Assembly: GCA_024734495.1 (NCBI GenBank)
Contig: JALMQS010000876.1
Coordinates: 186,001-250,000, forward strand
Direction of reading: 5' to 3'
From: Forficula auricularia
Lineage: Eukaryota; Arthropoda; Insecta; Dermaptera; Forficulidae
Length of the DNA stretch: 64,000 bases
Shown: one piece after another, positions 56,105-64,000 of the stretch
How the letters are laid out: every line of letters starts with the position of its first letter
How positions within the stretch are numbered: the first letter of the stretch is position 1
Position numbers and translations under genes: made by a program
The notes under the pieces: model-generated
Seen by the model: only the letters and a program-made list of their open reading frames with translations
Database searches by the model: none
Told to the model about the DNA's origin: nothing

Positions 56105-56280
56105 GGTGTGTAGTTTCACACTGAATGAAATAAAAACTCAGAAGGTTTATACAAACTCAATATATTTCGGATTATTAGTCCATCATCAGAAGTTTACAGG
56201 TTAAAAACTTTTTTTAACAAAATATGTTGAGTTTGTATAAACCTCTTTTTTGAGTTTTATTTTCGTTCACTGAGAATACT
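56105..56280. mobile_element. short hammerhead-bearing unit, copy 2
   Basis: GTAGTTTCACACTGAATGAA ... TTTTATTTTCGTTCACTG inverted ends, related to 45741-45904. Confidence 0.55.
56153..56195 (-). ncRNA. hammerhead ribozyme motif, second family
   Basis: Minus strand stem I AAACTT / GAGTTT, CTGATGA (56183-56189), stem II GGA / TCC, GAAA, AU/AU stem III. Core intact. Confidence 0.7.
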
Positions 56281-56349
56281 ACTTTTATTAATGAATATCA
56301 TGTTTCACCTAAAACCTACACGACTTTCTCTAAGTAAAACTTGCATAGT

Positions 56350-57729
56350 CTGTTAATATTTGCATAAGGTTGCATAAGTTGACCTTATTTGCCTACAATT
56401 TATTAATTTAATCGATGGACATAAAAAATCACAAAATGTTTATATATAATATTTATTAGTAATGAAGCTGTTGAATGGTTTATTTTTGTGGTTAATTTGA
56501 TTAAAGTTTAAGTTTTTATTTAAATCACACATGTTTAAATATGAAAGAGTAAAGTTTTTTCATAAAAATTTATAAATTGAATAGAATATAAATCTTAAAA
56601 TAAGAGAATTTGAATTAAGTCAAGTTTTCAAAAACTTACTTGAATTTCATAATATAAAAGAATTAAAATAAAAAATAAGCGAGTATTATTTTAAATGAGG
56701 AATTTCTAACAATCATAATGTATTAAAAAAACTACTACTAACCTGATAAAATATTCACCAAATATGTTTAAAAGCGTATGAGACTTTTATAATAATACAA
56801 AGAAACTTGAATGGAAGTTTATGTGAGGAATCCAAATGGAAAAACTTGAATGTCTATATAGCTAGAATGTTGTTGAAAACACTAATATGATATCTTGGTA
56901 AGAATGTCTAAGTAAGAAAGCTAAGGTTACAGTAATGACCATGTAGGGGGCGCTAGGTAAGAAAGTCAACAACGACACCTCACATTCCAAAAGCGCTATT
57001 TGAATATGAAAATAATATATTTATAATTATTTAGACCGAATCACACCCTTCCATGATTTTCTTAATATAACAGGCTCCCAAAAACCCAGATAAAATTTAA
57101 TTAACAAAAATTTTAATATTCAGAAATTCTAGGTGCAATTAGTAACAATTTCGAAATTTAAATTGAGATATTTTTGTCAATGTTGAGCTTAATTAGTTTC
57201 TAAAAAAATAGTTTTAAAAACAACGTTTTAATCAATAAATAATTTTATTTCCAAAATGAATAACTCTTTTCATATTTAGTATTTTATTTTAAAATCACAC
57301 GTTTTAAAAATTTCAGGAATTTCCGGAAGTTTGATGCATTTTCTAGTTAATTATTCGGTTGAATTCAATTGTTATTTTATTTGGTTTATCTTCCCCTCCT
57401 GCACCAAATCTACCAGCATTTGCAGGCACTTTTAAACTTCTAGAAGCACCTGATCCTTCTGATTAATATAATCAAATTTAATTTAAACTTTTTCAATCAT
57501 GTTATATGTTGTTTTAAAAATAAATATAAAAACAAATTTATTTAGATAAGAAATTTATTATTTAAAAATATAAAACATTTAAATTAAATCTAGAAATACA
57601 TATTATAATAAAATTATTGTAATTAGATTTGACTATAACAAGTCAACTATTAACAGAATAAGTAGCTATTACCATAATTTTGGTAAATCCATTATCAAAA
57701 TATATGAATAAGTATATATCTAGTAGATT
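56350..57729. other. downstream of CUL2, nothing recognised
   Basis: AT-rich DNA with no open frame above background, no inverted repeat noticed, no RNA gene. Confidence 0.35.
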
Positions 57730-58174
57730 TCATGAATAAGTAATTTCAACAGTATTGTATTCTTCATGGAATATAATTAAATTCGTCCGAACAGTTCGGA
57801 TTACGTGAATAAAACCCTTTTCAATCAAATAGTCACTACATCATTTAATTGTCTTGATGTCCATGAGAGAAGATCCCTTTTGGTTGAGAAAGAACCTAAA
57901 ATAACAAATTATCATTAGTTTATATTCATTTATGAGTAAGTAATGTTAAGATAAATCAATTCAACTCACCTCCTGGATAAGTTCCGTATCTCTAAAGGTT
58001 TTTCGTGCTCTCATAATCCGTATTGTGGTTTTTCCTTTCTGAGTCAACATTGCCCTGGATAAGTCTCGCCTTTTTTCGAATATCTCGCTTTTGAGGGCGA
58101 GCACCCAGTTTAAATTTTGTAAATTCATTCGTAAATTCCCGATTTAGAGATAAGACGGTTTCAGGCAAAATAGT
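57730..58174 (-). pseudogene. CUL2: damaged CUL2 C-terminal (neddylation / WHB) coding region
   Basis: In phase 0 the exon reads TILPETVLSLNREFT, then FTKFKL, and stops after about 60 codons. The conserved neddylation motif is in the next frame: IRIMRARKTF then TELIQE, running up to the donor at 57969. The shift fits the six-base homopolymer at 58071-58076. The NEDD8 acceptor position (IVRIMK in cullins) is Arg, codon AGA. The last exon (acceptor before 57895) begins VLSQPKG, then needs another shift to DIKTIK, followed by TGA and CSDYLIEKGFI, matching the family's IKKCIDxLIEKxYI. So there are two frameshifts, one stop and one key substitution. Confidence 0.75.
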
Positions 58175-61100
58175 CTACGAAAAAGATTTAAAATTTATTA
58201 ATTAATTAAATGTATAAAAATAAATAAGTATATATTCGAAATGTGTTGTAGATATTTAGTTTAGCCAAGTGGCTCTTAAATTGTAATTTCTTCAATTTTA
58301 AAATTTAATTTATCTATTTAGGTAGGTATATAGGTAGGTAGGTATGTGAATAAAAAATGAAATTACCAGAGTGTTCGATTTGATCAATTTGTTTTGAACC
58401 AGGCTTGAAACATTTTTCAAAAATTGATCAGAATCAAGTTGTAATGTATCCTGAACATCCTTGCCTGTTAAAGTTACGTCATTTTCAAAAAGAAGAAGTA
58501 TTGCCATTTGAAAAGTAGACATTGTAATGAGATATGGTTTGTCCAGATATGTAAGATGGACTTGACCTAAAAATAGAAAGAAAAAATTAATAATAATCAA
58601 AAAATAAATATATAGTATGGTATAAAACAAAAAATAAAACAGATAGAGGTATCTACCTTGAGATAAATGATGCAACCAAGTGAGTTTTCTGCCACTAAAT
58701 TGTCCTTTATAGAAGTCTTCAAACTAAAATTTAAAAGAATTAAAATTAAATAAATAAATAAATAAATAAAGATTGTTGAAATATTAAATAAGATAGAAAT
58801 TTACCTTTTGAATAGAAGTTGTCAATTTATGTGGGAGAGCCAAAGAGGGAATCGTCGTTTTTATAGGCCAAGTACCACCCTTGAAAAATTAAAAATTAAA
58901 ATTATTTTAATCAAATAGAATTAGCTAAAATATTTATAAATTTTACACATATTTATAAAATACTTACTCGTAAAAGTTGAATAGAAAAATCAATTCCTAA
59001 TTCAATATTGTCATTAATTATATTCGTGTTGAATTGGTTAGTCAGATCAGCTGAAAGGGTCGTGTCCTTGACCATTTGATTCAGTTTGCTGGTAAATTCA
59101 AAGCCACAGATTTTCTGAAATAAAAAAAAAATTGGAAAATTTTATTAGGCTAATATTTTACTTTTTTCTATAGAGGGGGGTCTTATTGAATTGCTTATTC
59201 AATTTTTTGATGAAAAGCTCATTTCGTAATATTGAAGTTAAAGATTAGCTTCAATTAATTATAAAATTACGTTCCTTTGATGTACAAAGTAGTGTTTCAT
59301 CAAAATATAACAAATTTAAAAAATAAATTAGCTATCTTTTATAAAACTTACCGTAAGCCGAGTAATCATAGCTGCTTCAACTTCTAAAGATTGACTTTTC
59401 TGTTGTAGTAATCTTCCGGCTAACAATCCTTTGTACATTTGCTCAAATTTGTCTTTATCCTTAATATATTCAAAAATTATGATAGCCTTTGAAAGCTTGT
59501 CTTCGATATTGTATTCAGGAATATTTTTTGAGGATTTTTTGAGAACACCATCACAATACTTTACTAGCTATAAAAAACAAAACAAAAAAGACAATATTAA
59601 TACGATTAATCAAATTTTATACAAATAATATAATAATGCAAACAAACAAACAAACAAACTTACCAAATCAAGAGATGGGCAATTTCTATCAGGATTTGAA
59701 TTGTGATTTATGACAGACCCACATGTTTGATCTATAACTCTAATAAATTCTTTATCTCCGTGAAAAAATTGTTCAATGAACTCATAATTCTTGGCATGAA
59801 AAGCCATTATCCTATTTACAAATTCCTCTGGGGATTTTGGACCATCTGGCCCAGGAGCTGAAATTTTAAGTAACATTTCTCCAGGCTGCTTCATATAATC
59901 TCCAAACTGTTTCATAACAGCAGGAAATCCTCCTTCGACAGATTTCACTAGGCCATAGAGCAAGGATAGATCTGACCATCGTTTTTCAGCTATTATCGGG
60001 GAACATTCCTCCAGCAACCGTGGTAAAACATTGGAAATGAGAATTTTCTTAAATCTTACTCCAAGTACGTTATAAGAGCTAAAAATAAGAAAAAATATTT
60101 ATTAATTATTGAAAACACCTTCTTGAATGTATTGATTAGTGGATTTTGAATACAACCTTTGATCTATGAATTGTGAGCACCGTAGATTCTCTTTCTCTCG
60201 AAGTTGAGTCACCTTTTTCATATATTCAATCATGTTACCTTCCGAGAGAAACCTTTCGGATTCCTTTTGATAGTATTCGACACTCAGAGCAATGAAGGGC
60301 TTTTCAAATTTATCTTGATAAAACTAAAAAAAATAACAGGAATTTATTAATGATTAATTCTTTTTTTTTTTTGAAAAATTACAAAGATATGTATTAGCTA
60401 ATCATCTACACCAGGGGTGTTTAACCTTTTGACTAACACGGGCCGCAAAAACAAATCCCTTGAGCCGCAGATAAAATAAAAAGATCGTAGGGAGTTGGAA
60501 TTGAATTAAAATTAAATACAAAGTTTTTATTTAAATAGGCCAAACGTTTCGTTGCTGGTTCGAAACTTTTTCAGTGGCTGAAATAGCGAAACAAAGCCGT
60601 TAGACATCTTTTTATTATTTCATTTTTACATAAAGTCCAATGGTAAGTAAGGTTAGTTTTTCTCACCTCATTTATTAAACTTATCTGTCTGGGGTTTTGA
60701 CTAAGGACGTTATTTGGGAGGTTAAATATTGAAAAATAAATGAGCTTCTTAATATTCTTTATTCAATTTGATTCTTTTAATTAATTTAACGGGAAAGATT
60801 TATATTATGTTAAATGTTTTATATAATTTTATAAAATTGAGTGATTTGTAAAGATACTGTTTGAAAATGATTTTCCTCTTAGTCAAAACCCCAGACAGAT
60901 AAGTTTAATAAATGAGGTGAGAAAAACTAACCTTACTTACCATTGGACTTTTTGTAAAAATGAAATAATTGCGATTAATAAAAAGATGTCTAACGACTAT
61001 GTTTCGCTATTTCAGTCACTGAAGAAGTTTCGAACCAGCAACGAAACGTTTGGCCTAATTAAATAAAAACTTTGTCAAATAGGAGAATTGATAGCTCCAA

Positions 61101-62780
61101 AATATAAAAAACGAGAGACGTTTCAGACGTGACTCACAGCCATCTTCAGTCTCACTGTTGTAAATACAAGTGCGTTTGTATGCAAAACTCATTTTTAAAC
61201 ATTTAAGGTCCACCAGTTCATCAAATATTTATAGGAAGATATTGTATACATTTAATATGATTTGACTATGTTTTTGTTTGTTATATTGAGTTGTTTCCTG
61301 AGCCATTTTCCCTTATTTTTACCAATGTGGAAATTTTGGAACGGTCGGAGATGATTCCGGCCATCATCCAATACCAGATTGATATCCGAAAGCAGTGTCT
61401 GTCTTGTGTCAAAATGATCAGACTATGCAGACATCAGATTCTACCTTCGTCGGGGACAATAAACGGTTATCCAATAGAAACTGTTTTCCCGTGTCGTTCT
61501 GACACAATTTTCTTATGTCAATCTGATCCTGTTTTCCATTGTCGTTCTGACACAATTTACTGATGTCAATCTGATCCTGTTTTCCAATGTCGTTCTGACA
61601 CAAATTTCTGATATCAAAATGATACTGTTTTCCAGTATCGTTCTGACACAAATTTTTGATGTCAATCTGATCCTGTTTTCCATTGTCGTTCTGACACAAT
61701 TTACTGATATCAATCTGATCCTGTTTTCCAATGTCGTTCTGACACAAATTTCTGATTTCAAAATGATACTGTTTTCCAGTATCGTTCTGACACAAATTTC
61801 TGATGTCAAACTGATGCTGTTTTCAAGTATCGTTAGGACAACAAAATGATCAGATCTATCCGACATCAGATTCTATTTTCGCCCGAGACAATAATCGGTA
61901 ACCCAATAGACACAAATATATTTGGGTAATCTGATTTTTTTGATCTTATCTTTTAATTGATTTTTGATGAACTGGTGAAGCTTAAATACATGTCATATAT
62001 TTAAAAATGAGTTTTTCATAAAAACGTACATATATATACAACAGTGAGACTGAAGATGGCTGTGAGTCTCGGCTGAAACGTCTCTCGTTTGTACTTAGTA
62101 AATAAAGAAAATGCTCCATCTATGTATTTAATTTAAAGTCAATTCCAACTCCATACAATCCCTTTAATAAAAGCTACCCTTCTATTATATTATCCAATTA
62201 TTTAAAAACAAAAAAAATTTGGTCATATTGTATCAGAGATAAGTTTTTCAGTAAGTATATATAAAAATCTTAAATGTTTTAAAGAAATTTATAATTTTAT
62301 GTCGTCCCGCATTCATTACAGTACTGGGACGCATACGGCCCTCGGGTTGGACAGCCCTGATCTACACTGTGTAGACATTTTTATTTTGAACATTAAATGA
62401 AATTGTACTAACCTTCATCTTGTTATAACCTTTCTTATAAACTTCCACATCAATAAATGACTGGATGACTCCTCCGATTATAGTTGAATAATCTTCTCCA
62501 GAATCACCGGTTCTATCCAGGTGGATACCTTCAAAAATTTCATTTAATATTTTTTCATGAAAAAATATCATCATATTGTCTTTCCATAATTGTAGACCTG
62601 AGAAGAAAAAAAATTATTATTTTAAACCTTTTAAAAATTTAAATTAAATAATAATATGGTTTACAAATCTTACCCAATTCTCCAACGAGTTTTCTGTTTC
62701 CAGCTCCAGTATAAGAATTGCCATCTATAACATAATGACCTATTTCGTTTTTCTTCTCTTCAAATATGTAATTTAAATAC
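57730..62780 (-). CDS. CUL2: cullin-2, partial (5' end off window, broken C-terminal exons)
   Basis: Scaffold of a cullin-RING ubiquitin ligase (elongin B/C-VHL-box class). Exons with clean GT..AG borders and phases: 62674-62780, 62413-62597, 60157-60323, 59664-60078, 59352-59567, 58968-59114, 58805-58879, 58657-58723, 58367-58566, then 57970-58174 and about 57730-57895. The first nine give about 526 residues of cullin repeats and cullin homology domain: VIQSFIDVEVYKK, FYQDKFEKPFI, LVKYCDGVLKKSSKN, CGFEFTSKLNQM, SADLTNQFN, SGRKLTWLHHL, YLDKPYLITMSTFQMAILL. Cullin-2 is favoured over cullin-1 by YKK plus FYQ spacing, SADL and YLDKPY. Read in phase, exon 57970-58174 matches (LSLNREF, FTKFKL), then runs to a stop that would remove the neddylation and winged-helix region. 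Exons coding about the first 110 residues must lie beyond 64000. Either a decaying or truncated gene, or consensus errors. Confidence 0.9.
61015..61056 (+). ncRNA. hammerhead ribozyme motif, third family
   Basis: CTGAAGA (61019-61025), stem II GTT / AAC, GAAAC (61043-61047), ACGT stem III, cleavage U at 61050; stem I GTCA / TGGC. The mirror copy at 60545-60585 has CTGAAAA and is defective. Confidence 0.6.
61109..61157 (-). ncRNA. hammerhead ribozyme motif, fourth family
   Basis: Minus strand: GAGA, CTGAAGA (61143-61149), GAAACGTC (61117-61124), TCTC; stem I GAGA/TCTC, stem III ACGT. Stem II is weaker than in the mirror copy. Confidence 0.65.
61480..61830. repeat. 48-bp tandem array, about 7 copies
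   Basis: Unit TGATCCTGTTTTCCATTGTC + GTTCTGACACAATTTACTGA + TGTCAATC. Because 48 is a multiple of 3, long frames stay open on both strands (on minus, repeated CQNDTGKQYHFDIRNL). Inside the hAT nest in the CUL2 intron. Confidence 0.8.
62042..62090 (+). ncRNA. hammerhead ribozyme motif, fourth family
   Basis: GAGA then CTGAAGA (62050-62056), stem II GGCT / GGCT with two wobbles, GAAACGTC (62075-62082), TCTC. Stem I GTGAGA / TCTCGT. Confidence 0.68.
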
Positions 62781-62835
62781 CTAAGAAAATAATTATTATT
62801 AATAATATTATATATTTAAAAAATAAAAAAATAAG

Positions 62836-63370
62836 CTGACGTGTTCTGATGTGGCCATCCACTTGTCTTTACCATACAACCTGGCCCCCAATATTATTTA
62901 TACTCATGTAGGGGGGTTAGTTTTTGCATTTTAGACTTCTGGGGGTTCACTGATTATGTATACAAAATTTGGTTGCGTTTCCTTAAATGGCCTAGATTTT
63001 TAATTTTTAACCCCTCTACCCCCCTTAATTTTGGGTCGATTTGCACCAAAATCTAATCAGCTCTTAATGGACCAAACTACGTGTGAAATTTGGTTTCGAT
63101 ATTCAGACTAGTTTTTGAGCTAGCTCGTCCGCAAAAATTTGGTAACGCACATACTAACAGACATTTTGACTAAACAATTATTATCTCAAAAAATATAATT
63201 TTTTCGATGTTTACTTATGAAAGCTTTTTTGTAGAACAAAATGCCATGGTTTAGCTCAATTTTTCTCTTCGAAATATTTTAAGCCGTTTTTGAGATATTT
63301 TGAAAAGAATGAAGGAAAAAAACACTTTTTTCATGCACGATTACAATACTTGACCATACCCTGTTTGGTA
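62836..63370. mobile_element. MITE with ACTTTACCATACA ends, copy 2 (reversed)
   Basis: TTTACCATACAACCTGGCCC at the left and TGTTTGGTAAAGT at the right; interior is the reverse complement of 9714-10366 including its CCAAACTCAACCAAATTTTG module. In the CUL2 intron upstream of exon 62674-62780. Confidence 0.7.
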
Positions 63371-63414
63371 AAGTGAAAGATGTACATATACGACTGTTTT
63401 CATACTAGCGACTA

Positions 63415-63710
63415 AATCGCATAGCCGTATATATAATATTTTATTTGTTTGAGACTAAAGTTTTTAAAATTGTATCTTTATCGGCTGATTAAGAACAAAA
63501 CATTTTAAATATTCATGCGATACTGACCACATTAAAAATAATATTTATAATTAAAAAAAACAGACTGATGAAGGCCAAGCCCTCGAAAATAGTCTCAAAC
63601 AAATAAAAATTATATATACATTTGATTTAGTTATATGTGTGGATGTTTATTTGCATCAAGCAGAGGAAAACCTCTTTGTGTATCAAAAAACTTGAAAGCT
63701 TATTCTAGGT
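63415..63710. mobile_element. Penelope-like inverted fragment with decayed hammerheads
   Basis: TATTTGTTTGAGACTA / TAGTCTCAAACAAATA inverted; CTGATGA at 63565-63571 with GAAAATAGTC (C of GAAAC lost). Ends in TTTATTTGCATCAAGCAGAG, the inverted end module. Confidence 0.55.
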
Positions 63711-64000
63711 CGACAAACGGTAGCGTAGTTTAGTTTCCCCATCGATATAAGTAATTATATTTTTTCATATAATAAATTTTTTTGAGTTATAAGACTGTCT
63801 CAAGATAAAAAAAAAATCCCCCGGTATAGTATAAGGATATCACATCAGATATTCATTTAAAATTCATTTTTATATACAACGAATATGGGAAAATAAAAAT
63901 TAGTGAATTAAAGAAATAATTCTTATAAATTTGAATCTGAAAGCTTTACTTTACTTTCAACAACATGTTACTATTACAAATTTCGTTTAATTCGATTTGT

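Larger units (their letters stand above)
60491..62152. mobile_element. Penelope-like inverted pair, outermost of a nest
   Basis: GGAGTTGGAATTGAATTAAA at the left is inverted at 62125-62152. Inside are a second pair (about 60520-61075, TTTTTATTTAAATAGGCCAA side) and a third (61105-62095, ACGAGAGACGTTTCAG / CTGAAACGTCTCTCG). Confidence 0.65.
60412..62359. mobile_element. 1.95-kb hAT element with nested insertions
   Basis: CAGGGGTGTTTAACC...GGGCCGCA at the left and CGGCCCTCGGGTTGGACAGCCCTG at the right, typical hAT ends. Exact 8-bp duplication ATCTACAC at 60404-60411 and 62360-62367. Sits in the CUL2 intron; its right end is 53 nt from exon 62413-62597. The interior is replaced by hammerhead-bearing inverted repeats. 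Confidence 0.85.

Noticed and set aside
61291..61866. Repetitive protein genes on both strands
   Set aside because: Open only because the tandem unit is 48 bp; no start context, exon border or homologue.

Overview
This is an AT-rich eukaryotic window with intron-rich, conserved protein genes embedded in very dense transposon DNA. Gene structure (GT..AG introns, AATAAA signals) and the transposon mix (Penelope-like elements with hammerhead ribozymes, Helitrons, hAT, LINEs, tRNA-derived SINEs, many MITEs) suggest an arthropod or similar invertebrate. I cannot name the species from sequence alone.

Four host genes are recognisable by exon-by-exon translation. (1) ALG9, an ER alpha-1,2-mannosyltransferase, lies on the minus strand at 1474-19100; ten exons plus the stop exon's partner boundaries are found (11 expected-plus exons in all but one located). 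(2) POLD2, the DNA polymerase delta small subunit, lies on the plus strand at 22605-32587 in 7 exons and is complete. (3) AK2, mitochondrial intermembrane-space adenylate kinase, lies on the minus strand at 33911-42906 in 5 exons and is complete. (4) CUL2, the cullin-2 scaffold, lies on the minus strand at 57730-62780; its N-terminal exons lie beyond the right edge and its C-terminal exons carry frameshifts, an in-frame stop and a Lys-to-Arg change at the NEDD8 acceptor. ALG9 and POLD2 are divergent; POLD2 and AK2 converge across a 1.3-kb spacer that holds a TTAA-flanked MITE.

Introns and spacers are mostly mobile DNA. 1-840 is a LINE 3' end. 1.8-19 kb (ALG9 introns) holds a TTAA MITE, a Helitron, palindromic MITEs, a LINE tail, a hAT remnant, a Penelope-type GIY-YIG remnant and a Penelope-like inverted pair nested with MITEs and a SINE. 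22.9-32.5 kb (POLD2 introns) holds tandem arrays, a run of MITEs with clear target duplications, and a hAT copy interrupted by a Penelope-like element that keeps only the end of its reverse transcriptase and its GIY-YIG nuclease between 210-bp inverted arms. 34-42 kb (AK2 introns) holds another hammerhead-bearing inverted pair, a Helitron and a hAT. 43-57.7 kb is a gene-free stretch with a 3.1-kb composite palindrome, a three-level transposon nest, a Helitron with helicase remnants and an unrecognised duplicated coding-like region. The CUL2 intron at 60.3-62.4 kb holds a 1.95-kb hAT filled with nested hammerhead-bearing inverted repeats and a 48-bp tandem array.

The most unusual signal is the number of hammerhead ribozyme cores: eleven with a complete CUGANGA ... 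GAAA ... UH core on both strands, in at least four sequence families, mostly within inverted-repeat arms of Penelope-like elements. All calls were made by eye from translation and base pairing; no alignment, folding or database search was run.
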